DNA of 64,000 nucleotides from Longitalea luteola (GCF_017356035.1 NZ_JAFIQX010000004.1:434001-498000), one strand, 5' to 3'. Shown: positions 1-8,629, numbered from the stretch's first letter. Translations and numbers: made by a program. The notes: generated from the letters alone by a model not told the origin.

Positions 1-687
1 TTGTGCAAATTTTTTATTTATAAGGAATCCACACCAGCTGCCTGTCCACATACCAAACAGGTTGGGATCGTTAGCGGTCACCCAGGAATTTGACACATCG
101 GGGTTGCCATTCGCGCAGGTAAACGAAAATTCAATCGGTGGCGAAACCTGCAGGATCGTAAACAGTTCCGGAAATGCCGGCGAATAATCAGGTGATTTCG
201 CATGCGGTCCCTGATACGGTGTTAAAGCTTTGCGGCCGCTTTTGAGAAGTATTTCGGAGGCCAGACCGGAGCGGCCAATATTTGCCACTGCAGGCGCATG
301 GAGGAGCGCCCATTGAAACCAGACCGTTGGCAATGTATTTTCAGGTGGCGGCTGGGGTAAACTTTGCAGATAGCTATTCCACATTGCATAGGTAGTTTGC
401 CCGATATTTTTCTCGAAGGCGCTTTCAGGAAGCTGCAGTTGGTCAGCTATTGCGGCGTATTGACCGAAAAAGCCCGGCTGATGGTAATACCAGTAATTGA
501 ACTTCAACGTCTTTGGCGGAACAAGGTCTATAAAAGCCCATAGTTCCTGGTTATTTTCCGGAACTATAACGGGCTGAAACAGCTGGAAATATCCGGTTGA
601 CAAGTTCAATCTGTTACATAATTCGTTGTACCAGGCATTCGTAATTCCTGTGATGCTGTCACAGGAAAGGTTATTGGTGGCCATCAT
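1..687 (-). CDS. Partial orphan-family protein, paralog of the next gene (3' end outside window)
   Basis: The minus strand is open from an ATG at 685-687 (ATG ATG GCC ACC) to the window edge: 229 codons with no stop, so the C-terminus is missing. I do not recognise the family. The translation aligns along its length with the 801-2024 protein. Shared blocks are WYN near the start, LWAF..VPP against LWAY..IPP, W-L/M-x-x-APxVANIG, and a later xFSF...SxSW...FGxWxG segment. No signal peptide is visible. It lies about 113 bp downstream of its paralog on the same strand, with a terminator hairpin between, so it is probably a tandem duplication transcribed separately. Function unknown; being a real gene is well supported by the conserved paralogy. 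Confidence 0.8.
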   Translation of the reverse strand, partial: MMATNNLSCDSITGITNAWYNELCNRLNLSTGYFQLFQPVIVPENNQELWAFIDLVPPKTLKFNYWYYHQPGFFGQYAAIADQLQLPESAFEKNIGQTTYAMWNSYLQSLPQPPPENTLPTVWFQWALLHAPAVANIGRSGLASEILLKSGRKALTPYQGPHAKSPDYSPAFPELFTILQVSPPIEFSFTCANGNPDVSNSWVTANDPNLFGMWTGSWCGFLINKKFAQ

Positions 688-740
688 AAAGCTTTTAATA
701 ATAAGCGATGATCTGCAAAAGGCGAAATGAATATATAGAA

Positions 741-778
741 AAGAAGAGGCAGTTCCCTTATTCAGGTTGCCTCTTCTT
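741..778 (-). terminator. Intrinsic terminator after the 801-2024 gene
   Basis: An 11-bp perfect stem (AAGAAGAGGCA at 741-751 pairing with TGCCTCTTCTT at 768-778) is followed on the minus strand by TTTTC. It sits just 3' of the 407-residue gene and before its paralog. Confidence 0.75.
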
Positions 779-800
779 TATGATCTGTTATTACTTGTTT

Positions 801-2024
801 TTAATTAGCGAACGCTTCAGCCATTTCTGGTTTCGGCGCTTTGAAGCTCCTGGCAGCTGCATACAATGAATTGCTCATAGCAGCTGAGTGACCTACAAAT
901 TGTGCAACCGGCAGCACATTTGCGCCAAGTACAATGGGAACACCTTTTACACTGGATGTAGTAATGGTCAGTTGTCCCTGTTGGTTAAAGGTTATTGTAT
1001 TGGTTGATGAACTGCCGCTGCTGCCGGAATAGAATGGCCAGAAACCTGCATGCCCGCTGGAACTGATCGTTTGCTGATCCTGGGCGGAATAAGATGCGTC
1101 GGATGTTACCGTAACAGACATGCCGGATGCAATGATGAGGTTCGCTGCAAAACGTTGCATATTGCCATTAGACCCGAAAGTATTGTCCCAGTTGATGGAT
1201 GATTGAGGGCTCCATGGGTTGCCGGTTTTGTTGGCAAAAGCCAGCGCCATGGCAGAGGAGTTATACCACAGGCCTGGTGTATTGCTAAATACGAGTACAT
1301 TATCAAAGGAGGCAGTAACCTTTACATGGCTGGCAGCGAATTGCTGGCTGATAGAAGTGGTAGTCGTACTTTCACCCCACAATCCAAAAAAGCCCTCATT
1401 GGAACCCTTTGTCCAGGATGTGCTCACATTGGTATTCATATTACTGCTGTCAAAGCTGAATTGTCTTGAAGGGCTGCTATTCAATTGCGTGATCAGATCG
1501 GTGTAACTGAGCGACCAGGTAAATGGCTTCGGAAGCCCGTTCAGATCGGTGTATATTAATGTCAATTCATTTTGAGCAGTAGCAATAGGATCCAGTAAGA
1601 TCGAGGCATAATCAGAAGAGCCTATATTGGCAACCTGTGGTGCAAAGATCATGGCCCAGTTGCGGAATAATGTGGGTATCTGGTTCATGCCTGGCGGTGT
1701 GGACAAACCCAGAACATATTTTTGCCACTCTTTAAAATTATCAGCCCCAATATCTCCCTGCACATTCACATTCCTGGATGGCACCAGTGCAGACATTAAT
1801 GCTCTGTAGTTGCTATAGAACTGGTTACCACCACTGGCCATAAATTGTTGTGTAAGCGATAATGGCGGAATATTGTTAAAATAAGCCCAGAGCGTAGCAT
1901 CAGCTGCCGATCCGCTTGCTATAGGGGGCGCCGGCTGAATGATCTGAAATGCATTTGCATTTTGATCCATTCCCTGGATGAAACCATTATACCATCCATT
2001 TTGTAAGTCTAAAAACGTACTCAT
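801..2024 (-). CDS. Orphan-family protein, 407 aa, Ser/Thr-rich
   Basis: I do not recognise this family. The 407-residue protein has no signal peptide or membrane segment. Its first half holds the blocks shared with the truncated neighbour at 1-687 (WYN at 11-13, LWAYFNNIPP, WAMIFAPQVANIG). Its second half is unusually rich in Ser, Thr, Asn and Gly, including a run of serines and glycines near residue 335, which suggests a beta-rich fold. The tail is basic (SFKAPKPEM). The start is an ATG at 2022-2024. A terminator follows at 741-778. Cytoplasmic or non-classically exported; no function can be assigned. Confidence 0.85.
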   Translation of the reverse strand: MSTFLDLQNGWYNGFIQGMDQNANAFQIIQPAPPIASGSAADATLWAYFNNIPPLSLTQQFMASGGNQFYSNYRALMSALVPSRNVNVQGDIGADNFKEWQKYVLGLSTPPGMNQIPTLFRNWAMIFAPQVANIGSSDYASILLDPIATAQNELTLIYTDLNGLPKPFTWSLSYTDLITQLNSSPSRQFSFDSSNMNTNVSTSWTKGSNEGFFGLWGESTTTTSISQQFAASHVKVTASFDNVLVFSNTPGLWYNSSAMALAFANKTGNPWSPQSSINWDNTFGSNGNMQRFAANLIIASGMSVTVTSDASYSAQDQQTISSSGHAGFWPFYSGSSGSSSTNTITFNQQGQLTITTSSVKGVPIVLGANVLPVAQFVGHSAAMSNSLYAAARSFKAPKPEMAEAFAN

Positions 2025-2492
2025 TTGAAATGTTTTAATAGTTTACTCCTACTCATAAGGCTTTTCGGAATTCGCCCCCGCTGGTATCTGCAGCAGGACA
2101 GAGTCGTATGGTAAGTGGTAGCTGATTAAATGCTTATGGGATCTTTGGTGAAACAGCTGACTAATTATACAGAAGCCTTGTAAGATAAGTATTCAGGTAT
2201 GGATGCCAGTAATAGGGAGCTCAAACCAGGCAGAACATTGATATCAATTGAATAAAATCACTTAGGGGCGTTTAGGGAATGCCAAGGTAGTAAATTATTT
2301 CATATATAACACACCGTTATGAACATATCTTCTTCAGGTAATAAAAAAAGGTGTTTTAACGGTTTAATATAGCACAATATAAACCTTAATACAGTTTATT
2401 ATTTTACTGAACTAAATGCCGGCGCACTGGCTGTTCTTATTAGCAATGGCAGATTGGCGCCACGCTGGCATGGGAATTTCAATGTGTGAAAA
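2025..2492. other. Intergenic region between divergent genes
   Basis: This is 468 bp between the start of the minus-strand 407-aa gene and the plus-strand chitinase, so it should hold both promoters. It is AT-rich close to the chitinase. A 98-aa open frame beginning at 2416 only overlaps the chitinase signal peptide in another frame and is not credible. No repeat or RNA seen. Confidence 0.5.
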
Positions 2493-3605
2493 ATGCGCTT
2501 CTTATTATGGTTACTCGTTGCTACCGGTATTTCGGGATACAGTGAAGCGGCGGATACTGCCCGCCGGCCTTTCTCTGTTATTGCTTATTACAGTGGCAAT
2601 AGTACTGACATCGATCGCTACGATATACAACCGCTTACTCATATCATTTACAGTTTTGCCCTGCTTAAAAATAACCGGCTTTATGTTAGTGCTGCTGCAG
2701 GCAGTATCTTGAAGAAGCTTGTTTCGCTGAAGAAAAAAAATCCATCATTAAAAGTAGCGCTGGCTTTTGGCGGCTGGGGAGGTTGCAAAACCTGCTCCAA
2801 TGTCTTTGCTGTTCCTGGCAACAGAACAGCTTTTGCCCAATCGGTGCTGGCCATTCTGCAGCAATACCAATTAGATGGCATCGATATCGACTGGGAATAT
2901 CCGGCCATCGATGAAGGCCCGGCCGGACACCCGTACAGCCCGGCCGATAAACAAAATTTCACTGAATTGATCAGTGCCGTTCGACAAGCCCTGGGCAATC
3001 GTTATGAGCTGAGTTTTGCTGCGGGCGTATTCCCGGAATATTTATACAATTCCATAGAATGGCAGCAGGTAATGCCGCTGGTTGACCGGGTGCATTTAAT
3101 GTCATACGATATGGTGAACAGGAAGAGTGCTGCTACCGGCCATCATTCGGCTTTGTACTCCACGCCTTTTCAGGTTACCTCCATTGATAACACCATCCGT
3201 TTTTTAGATTCCTTACGTATTGCCCGGAATAAAGTGGTCATTGGTGCGGCGTTTTATGCGCGCACGTATATCACTGCTGATACCAATGATCATGGTTTGT
3301 ACCGGCCGGCCGTCTTTAAGGATTTTGCGGTGTATAAAAGCTATCCGCGGCGATTTGCGGAAGCGGGTGGCTTTACCGGTTATTGGGATGATACTGCGAA
3401 AGTGCCGTATTGCTTCAATCCTGAAACAAAGCAGTTTGCCACTTTTGATGATGAACGTTCTGTGGCGCATAAAACAAAATACGCGCTGAGCAAAGGACTC
3501 AATGGTTTATTATTTTGGGAGCTTCGGCAGGACGATAGCCGGCAACGGTTATTGAATGCCATTGCCAATGCGCTTGAGAATGCACCACAGCTTTCAGCAC
3601 GATAA
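2493..3605 (+). CDS. GH18 family glycoside hydrolase (chitinase-like), exported
   Basis: Predicted to hydrolyse beta-1,4-linked N-acetylglucosamine polymers. A hydrophobic signal peptide covers residues 1-19 (cleavage near SEA-A). The GH18 catalytic signature DxxDxDxE is intact at D128, D131, D133 and E135 (DGIDIDWEYP). The upstream SxGG strand appears as AFGGWGG (91-97), and the late M-x-Y-D strand is at 203-206. At 370 residues it is a single catalytic domain without a visible chitin-binding module or type IX sorting tail, so it is probably periplasmic. It is a stand-alone gene. GH18 also includes endo-beta-N-acetylglucosaminidases, so the exact substrate is uncertain. Confidence 0.93.
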   Translation: MRFLLWLLVATGISGYSEAADTARRPFSVIAYYSGNSTDIDRYDIQPLTHIIYSFALLKNNRLYVSAAAGSILKKLVSLKKKNPSLKVALAFGGWGGCKTCSNVFAVPGNRTAFAQSVLAILQQYQLDGIDIDWEYPAIDEGPAGHPYSPADKQNFTELISAVRQALGNRYELSFAAGVFPEYLYNSIEWQQVMPLVDRVHLMSYDMVNRKSAATGHHSALYSTPFQVTSIDNTIRFLDSLRIARNKVVIGAAFYARTYITADTNDHGLYRPAVFKDFAVYKSYPRRFAEAGGFTGYWDDTAKVPYCFNPETKQFATFDDERSVAHKTKYALSKGLNGLLFWELRQDDSRQRLLNAIANALENAPQLSAR

Positions 3606-3971
3606 AACCGTTCCGGCAGCATGGTTCGATCATTGATCAATACCGAATAAAGCAGCTGCCTATTAACGTTTTTTAACAACTTTTTCAAAAAATTAATCGA
3701 ATTTTTAGACGCACTTCCATATAAACTTATTCACCGTATCCTCCGTTTCCGTTTATCGAAGAAATACGCCCGGTTATAGCGCATTTCCGGGCGTTTATCC
3801 GGTAAAAACGCCATTTACATTTGGCCCTGGCAGTAGCTTCTAACCCCCTTTCCCGCCCCTTCAAACAGCCTCAAGGGCGCTACAGCAGCCAGTTAGAAGC
3901 CATTTAGGCTTGCATCAATACAATACAACGTTTATATTTACGTATTATATAAAATCCAATTGAGAGAAACC
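3606..3971 (+). other. Intergenic region with hairpin and promoter
   Basis: 366 bp between the chitinase and the next plus-strand gene. It contains a hairpin with an 8-bp stem (ACGCCCGG at 3766-3773, CCGGGCGT at 3787-3794) with a weak T tail, possibly the chitinase terminator, and a Bacteroidetes-type promoter near its 3' end. No gene seen. Confidence 0.45.
3910..3940 (+). promoter_or_regulatory. Candidate Bacteroidetes sigma-ABfr promoter
   Basis: TTG at 3910-3912 is followed after 20 bp by TATATTTA at 3933-3940, a 7/8 match to the Bacteroidetes -7 element TAnnTTTG with normal spacing. It lies about 30 bp upstream of the ATG at 3972. Judged by eye only. Confidence 0.45.
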
Positions 3972-4646
3972 ATGGCTTTATTAAGTATTTTTAAAAAGGC
4001 TAAGGAAGAGATCGTATCTATCCCATATGCCGAAAGGACACAGCTCGAACTCGACGATTTCCGTTTTTTTTACCTGTACGGGTTTTCAAACGATCCCAAT
4101 CGCACCTCGCACGACATACAGGCTTTTCATAACCTGTATCAATTAGTAATAGGTAATATCGGGGGCGTATGCATCACCAACTCTTTCCACCCCTATTTTA
4201 CCATCAACGCCAAAGGAGTTACCACCTGGACAGATGCCTATATAAAAATGGCCATCAAAAACAACAAGGATGAAATATTCCGGATGATCAAAGAAGAGCG
4301 GGCCGTTTATACCACCAGCGCTTCGCCTGCTTTTAATGAGCTCAACATCTGGCCCGATACCCGGTTGACGTATGAAGAGAATCCGGCATTGAGCAAATAT
4401 GTTCCTTTTATAATCCCCTTCCTCGTATTGAAATCAGAACAATCACCTTATTTCCAGACTGCCATTAATTCCAGCAGGATCACCAATGGTTATGCAACGG
4501 AATACCTCGAAGAAGTTACGAACGCTATCCGCTTCTTCATGCCGGCGCCGGCTTTTGTGATGGGCTTTGGTGAATTTGAGGGAGCTTATTCGCCAGCGCT
4601 TATCGATAACTTTATAGCATGTAAACCGATCCTGGGAATACAGTAA
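3972..4646 (+). CDS. Hypothetical protein, 224 aa
   Basis: I do not recognise this protein. The frame is open from a TTG at 3960, but the ATG at 3972 (MALLSIFKKAKEE) is the better start. It is soluble, without signal peptide or membrane helices. Aromatic-rich segments occur early (DFRFFYLYGF) and late (NAIRFFMPAPAFVMGFGEFEG). A candidate promoter lies immediately upstream. It is monocistronic and convergent with the exonuclease III gene, the two separated by a short-period repeat. Base composition and codon use resemble the neighbours. Confidence 0.75.
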   Translation: MALLSIFKKAKEEIVSIPYAERTQLELDDFRFFYLYGFSNDPNRTSHDIQAFHNLYQLVIGNIGGVCITNSFHPYFTINAKGVTTWTDAYIKMAIKNNKDEIFRMIKEERAVYTTSASPAFNELNIWPDTRLTYEENPALSKYVPFIIPFLVLKSEQSPYFQTAINSSRITNGYATEYLEEVTNAIRFFMPAPAFVMGFGEFEGAYSPALIDNFIACKPILGIQ

Positions 4647-4647
4647 G

Positions 4648-4700
4648 CAATTGACAATAGCCAGTTCACAATAGACAAAAGACAATAAACAATAGACAAC
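4648..4700. repeat. Short-period intergenic repeat, ACAATAGACAA type
   Basis: About 53 bp made of imperfect copies of CAATTGACAATAG / ACAATAGACAA / ACAATAAACAA, starting one base after the stop of the 224-aa gene. The same word recurs at 57517-57550 and, in inverted orientation, at 52110-52141. Confidence 0.75.
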
Positions 4701-4739
4701 AGGCAGTCCTTCTGCTTCGGTTTCGCTAAGGGCTTTGAT

Positions 4740-5513
4740 TTACCGCAACGTTATCCAGGCGGGTGCATGATCACTGGCTTTGTCCCAACCCCTGACGTGT
4801 TTATCAACTCCACCCTGGCGTAGGCGGCCGGCCAGGTGTTGGCTTAGCAGGAAATGATCAAGCCTGAGCCCGGCATTGCGTTCCCACGCGAATCGTAAAT
4901 AATCCCAGAATGTGTAGATCCTTTCTGTGGGAAACAAGGTTCGCAATGCGTCGGTGTACCCCTGCGTCAGCAATTTCGCATAAGCGGCCCTGATCTCTTT
5001 TCTGAAAAGCGCATTGTTGATGTATTTTTCTGGTTTGTAAACATCCAGCTCCGTGGGCATTACATTAAAATCACCTACCAGCAATACGGGTACATCATGT
5101 TTCAACAGCGCTTTGGCATGTGCTGAAAGCCTTTTGAACCACTTCCGTTTAAACTCAAATTTTTCACCGGGGTATGGGTTTCCATTCGGCACATAGATGC
5201 ATCCGATCACCATTTTACCAACGATAGCTTCCAGGTAACGACTGCTGTCATCCGTTTTGTCGCCAGGCAATTGCCGCCTGATCTCCTGGATGGGAAAAGA
5301 ACGGGAAAGGATGGCTACACCGTTATATGCTTTTTGTCCATGCCACACCGCCTGGTAACCTGCAGCCTCGATAGCCGCTTTGGGAAACCGGTCAGCCGGC
5401 GCTTTCAATTCCTGCAAACAAACGATGTCGGGTGTTGCTTCTTTGAGCCAGCGAAGCAGCACTGCTAATCGTCCATTGATTCCATTGATATTAAACGTTG
5501 CGATCTTTATCAT
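4740..5513 (-). CDS. xth: Exodeoxyribonuclease III (XthA/ExoA family)
   Basis: AP endonuclease and 3'-5' exonuclease of base-excision repair, acting in the cytoplasm. The 257-residue protein has the full exonuclease-endonuclease-phosphatase core: N8 and N10 in the first strand (TFNINGING), metal-binding E35 in CLQELK, IYVPNG, the GDFNV strand with catalytic Asp/Asn, RLDHFLLS, and the terminal SDHAP with the catalytic His. The length is normal for the family. The start is ATG 5511-5513. It is separated from the upstream methyltransferase by a strong terminator, so it is probably its own transcript. Confidence 0.95.
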   Translation of the reverse strand: MIKIATFNINGINGRLAVLLRWLKEATPDIVCLQELKAPADRFPKAAIEAAGYQAVWHGQKAYNGVAILSRSFPIQEIRRQLPGDKTDDSSRYLEAIVGKMVIGCIYVPNGNPYPGEKFEFKRKWFKRLSAHAKALLKHDVPVLLVGDFNVMPTELDVYKPEKYINNALFRKEIRAAYAKLLTQGYTDALRTLFPTERIYTFWDYLRFAWERNAGLRLDHFLLSQHLAGRLRQGGVDKHVRGWDKASDHAPAWITLR

Positions 5514-5556
5514 ACAAGCTGATTACAACGGTCTGAAAAAAAAAGTTTGCCAAAAT

Positions 5557-5593
5557 AAAAAAGCCTTCACGTATTGAACCGGAAGGCTTTTTT
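5557..5593 (-). terminator. Intrinsic terminator, methyltransferase gene
   Basis: A 12-bp stem (AAAAAAGCCTTC at 5557-5568 with GAAGGCTTTTTT at 5582-5593) whose minus-strand 3' arm runs into a T tract. It lies between the methyltransferase stop and the xth start. Confidence 0.8.
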
Positions 5594-5620
5594 TATGTGC
5601 CGACATTACTGATTGTTTTT

Positions 5621-6466
5621 TTAGCGTTTAACCGTTACCCGTAAGAATGTGGCGGGAATGGAAGTGCTTTCATTATTTCCACTCCTGTTTTCCCGGTTGA
5701 ACAATTCTTCCAGTTCACGCTGCAGATCGGCCGCTTTTCCCTCTTTTTCCGCTGCATCAAAGGCATTCATGGTAGGTCCATAATAGTTCTTGAATCTTTC
5801 TACCATTTCGGAAGGTGAAAATGTGGCCATAAAAATATAGGTATCGCGCTCACAGGAAATATTTTCCGGTGGGATACCGGCCTTGCCAAACCGCTCTATG
5901 ATATGGCTTTCTACACCCCACAACATCGGGCTCACAAATCCTTCCGGTGGCGGTGGTGTATAGGCAGAACTGATCTTCAATATCTGTGCCACCAGTGTTG
6001 GATCGTTAGGGATCCAGTTACCCATGACAATCCTGCCGCCGCGGCGGGTTACTCTTACCATCTCTTTGGCCACATCAAATGGCTTCGGGGCAAACATAGC
6101 GCCGAAGATACTTACTACCAAATCAAAACTTTCATCAGGTATACCTTCCAGGTTGGTGGCATCCCCTTCGCGCACGGTAATATTGGTGAGACCCTCCTCC
6201 TGGATGCGTTTGTTAGCCGCAGCCACGAGGTTGCTGGCTATGTCTACACCAGTTACATTGGCGCCAAGCCGGGCCGCAGGGAGCGCGGTAGTTCCATCAC
6301 CACAGCCAAGATCCAGTACATCCATTCCGCTGGTGATCCCAAGTTTTTCGATGAGTGCCGCACCGCTTTCCCGCATGGTTTCTGCTATGCGGGTAAAATC
6401 GCCTTTTTCCCAGAGCGCTTTGTTAGGGTTCACCGCAGTTGGCTGCATGGTTGTTGATTCATTCAT
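5621..6466 (-). CDS. Class I SAM-dependent methyltransferase
   Basis: Transfers a methyl group from S-adenosylmethionine to an unknown acceptor. Motif I is clear at residues 50-58 (VLDLGCGDG), followed by an acidic ribose-binding residue in NVTGVD, a motif with GDATNL, and the post-motif strand FDLVVSIFGAMFAP. The architecture (281 residues, Methyltransf_11/25-like) resembles UbiE/SmtA-type small-molecule methylases. Start ATG 6464-6466; a second Met at residue 7 is possible. It appears monocistronic. No neighbouring pathway gene indicates the substrate. Confidence 0.9.
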   Translation of the reverse strand: MNESTTMQPTAVNPNKALWEKGDFTRIAETMRESGAALIEKLGITSGMDVLDLGCGDGTTALPAARLGANVTGVDIASNLVAAANKRIQEEGLTNITVREGDATNLEGIPDESFDLVVSIFGAMFAPKPFDVAKEMVRVTRRGGRIVMGNWIPNDPTLVAQILKISSAYTPPPPEGFVSPMLWGVESHIIERFGKAGIPPENISCERDTYIFMATFSPSEMVERFKNYYGPTMNAFDAAEKEGKAADLQRELEELFNRENRSGNNESTSIPATFLRVTVKR

Positions 6467-6739
6467 GGTAAACTTTTTTGAAGTTAAGAATAGTGTTGGT
6501 CTTCAATGGTGGTAGCGAACGAAGCTGTTGTATAAGGCAGGAGTCTATGAAGATACAAAGTTTGATTTGTTAAATAAGCATTTCACTAAGCTATTTTACC
6601 TGGGCAGTGGTTTTCAGTTTATAACACCAGCACGCCGCCTGGGGCACCAGACCGCAAGGTGGCAGCTTGGACAGGCAGCCAAGGCCCGCGATAGCGATTG
6701 GGGAAAATGGTGTACCTTTAGTACAGGAGAGATTGGTTT

Positions 6740-6895
6740 ATGAACAATAAACTAATATACTGGATCCCCATTATTGGCGTGTTTGTCAGCCTGGCGCATT
6801 ATGAAAAGGAAAATGATATGGGCGCTTTCTGGAGTTATTATCAGGCATTGATGATCCTGGCCACCATCTGGATCATTACATTTATTTACTTCTGA
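6740..6895 (+). CDS. Small membrane protein, 51 aa
   Basis: A short open frame, ATG 6740-6742 to TGA 6893-6895, encodes 51 residues with two hydrophobic segments (about 5-19 and 36-51) separated by a charged loop (HYEKENDMG). Such proteins are common unannotated genes in Bacteroidota. A TACCTTTA word at 6713-6720 resembles the -7 promoter element, although no -33 TTG sits at the right distance. It is convergent with the SUMF1-like gene, 16 bp away. Function unknown; it could be a chance frame, but the two clean hydrophobic helices argue for a gene. Confidence 0.5.
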   Translation: MNNKLIYWIPIIGVFVSLAHYEKENDMGAFWSYYQALMILATIWIITFIYF

Positions 6896-6911
6896 TCACA
6901 TACACTGCCTG

Positions 6912-7748
6912 TTAAAAGAGAACATTGCGACAAATGCGAAAACCCTGGTCGGGGCCTTTGCCATTAGCCTGGTAGTCGGCCCGGAACGAAGGTTCACAGC
7001 AAAAATCAGCGCCCATCCAGCCACCGCCCTTCCAAATGCGCCCTTGCGGGGTGTCGGCCCCCTGGGGCAGGTATCTGTCCCAGCACCATTCTCTTACATT
7101 GCCCGACATATCGTACAATCCTAATTCGTTGGGGCTTTTGCTACCAACGGGTTTTGTCTTGTTGTTGTTCTTTTCGAGGGCAGCCCACACCCAATACCCT
7201 GTCAGGTATTTATTGCCTGAATTTTTCCAGTACCAGGCTATTTCATCTATGGAATTACCACCGCTGTAGATATACCCTTTACTCAACTGGCCGCCGCCGG
7301 CAGCATACTCCCATTCAACCTCTGTTGGTAACCGGTAGCCATTGGCATGCGCATTGATCGTTACCATCCATTTCATATCATCCAGCTCATTGTTATTACC
7401 CGGATCTTTTTTATTCTTTTCAATTGTGTAATACGGCTGTAAGCCCTCCAGGATACTTCTTTTATTACAGTACTCGATACAGTCATACCAGCTTACGGTT
7501 TCAACAGGCAGTTCATTGCCTTTGAAGGTAGCGGGATTGCTGCCCATGATAACCTGCCACTCTTTTTGGGTTACTTCATATTTGCCAATATAAAAGTCAT
7601 GCATAGGCGCACTTTTTCCATAGTAGTTACTCTTATTGTTTTTAAAAGCTCCGCCCTTGATGTATACAAAATGAGCAGGCGCTTTTTCCGAACAGGCATT
7701 TATGACAACGATCATTACCGTTGCCAGAACGAGGAACAGTTTATTCAT
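6912..7748 (-). CDS. SUMF1/FGE-sulfatase-domain lipoprotein
   Basis: The 278-residue protein begins with a lipoprotein signal (hydrophobic stretch then VINAC, Cys19). The rest is a formylglycine-generating-enzyme fold: FYIGKYEVTQKEWQ, PVETVSWYDCIEYCN, YRLPTEVEWEYAA, LGLYDMSGNVREWCWD and a terminal GFRICRN. By hand alignment with human SUMF1, the position of Cys336 is Gly while that of Cys341 is kept as Cys, so true copper-dependent FGE activity is doubtful. No sulfatase lies nearby. Related lipoproteins include gliding proteins GldJ/GldK, but this one is shorter. Anchored in the envelope, role unknown. Confidence 0.85.
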   Translation of the reverse strand: MNKLFLVLATVMIVVINACSEKAPAHFVYIKGGAFKNNKSNYYGKSAPMHDFYIGKYEVTQKEWQVIMGSNPATFKGNELPVETVSWYDCIEYCNKRSILEGLQPYYTIEKNKKDPGNNNELDDMKWMVTINAHANGYRLPTEVEWEYAAGGGQLSKGYIYSGGNSIDEIAWYWKNSGNKYLTGYWVWAALEKNNNKTKPVGSKSPNELGLYDMSGNVREWCWDRYLPQGADTPQGRIWKGGGWMGADFCCEPSFRADYQANGKGPDQGFRICRNVLF

Positions 7749-7777
7749 TACATGTTTCCTTTAACTGATAGAAAAAA

Positions 7778-7800
7778 TTGCAGGCCGCAATAGCCTGCAA
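7778..7800 (-). terminator. Intrinsic terminator, GH11 gene
   Basis: An 8-bp stem (TTGCAGGC at 7778-7785, GCCTGCAA at 7793-7800) followed on the minus strand by a run of Ts, 45 bp past the GH11 stop. Confidence 0.7.
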
Positions 7801-7845
7801 TCCATGAGCATTGCCGAAAGCTGCATCAGGGCTGCACCTGATAAT

Positions 7846-8580
7846 TTATTGCTGCCATACTGTGGCATTTATATAGCCGCTTCTGTTGCCCCATGCTTCC
7901 AGTGCAAGGATCTGGTAGTTGTGATTACCAAAGCCCTGTCCGCCCCTGCTGCGCCAGTTGTTGATGTGGTTGCCCATGGTAACTTTTTGATTTGATCCGG
8001 TAGGTGCGCCGCCCCAGGTATCTTTATATTGCCAGAAAGTGGCAGTGCCGATAATGGAAGGTGCGTTCACGCGCTGGCTCTTGTAACAGCTGTAGGTGTG
8101 TCCGTCGCTGCTCACGGAGCCAAAGGAGGTTCCACCGGTCATGGAGCCTTTCTCCGCCACGTAATACTCAATAAGCGGGTTGGTTGTCCAGCCATAAATA
8201 CCTACAAAATTGTAGCTGCCGCTGAGGGCGCCTACATTGTACCCGATGGTGCGGGAGGCGCCGGTGCTCCAGCCTTTTCCGCCCACCACATCGTTCACAT
8301 TGTTGTAGCTGATAGCGAAGTTACCGCCTGAACCATGAGTGATACTGGCAGAGCCGCCTTCACGGTATAACGACCAGAACCAGCCGTTAATGGTACCCTG
8401 ATCTTCAGGCGTGGCATCGTCTTTAACAAAACCGGTCAGCCGTTCGCCCGGAACTGCGGGTGCGGGAGCACTTTCTTTGCTACAACCAGGTAAAATGGAT
8501 GAACTGGCAACGAACAGAAGCGTCGTTGCGCCGAAGCGAACCATCCTGGTTACTTCGGATAGGAAGGTGTTTGATTTCAT
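7846..8580 (-). CDS. GH11 endo-1,4-beta-xylanase, lipoprotein
   Basis: Hydrolyses xylan backbones. The frame opens further upstream, but the ATG at 8578-8580 gives a proper lipoprotein signal with lipobox ILPGC (Cys33), so the mature protein is membrane-anchored. A GH11 jelly roll covers about residues 62-242. Nucleophile region PLIEYYVAE has E138, the GTATFWQY cord/thumb strand is at 178-185, and the acid/base strand ALEAWGNRSGY has E228. At 244 residues it is a single-domain enzyme. The acid/base loop carries one residue more than the common E-G-Y/W-x-S-S/T-G pattern. Two LacI-type operators sit upstream at 8630-8714, suggesting sugar-responsive repression. No SusC/D pair is adjacent. Confidence 0.9.
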   Translation of the reverse strand: MKSNTFLSEVTRMVRFGATTLLFVASSSILPGCSKESAPAPAVPGERLTGFVKDDATPEDQGTINGWFWSLYREGGSASITHGSGGNFAISYNNVNDVVGGKGWSTGASRTIGYNVGALSGSYNFVGIYGWTTNPLIEYYVAEKGSMTGGTSFGSVSSDGHTYSCYKSQRVNAPSIIGTATFWQYKDTWGGAPTGSNQKVTMGNHINNWRSRGGQGFGNHNYQILALEAWGNRSGYINATVWQQ

Positions 8581-8629
8581 GATGGCAAAATTTGTTAGTG
8601 ATACTAAATTTAACGAACTCCGGCCATTG

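Noticed and set aside
2416-2712. 98-aa plus-strand frame overlapping the GH18 start
   Set aside because: It overlaps the chitinase signal peptide and coding region in another frame and has no recognisable features.
6528-6743. 71-aa plus-strand frame before the small membrane gene
   Set aside because: No protein-like features, and it overlaps the start of the better-supported 51-aa gene.
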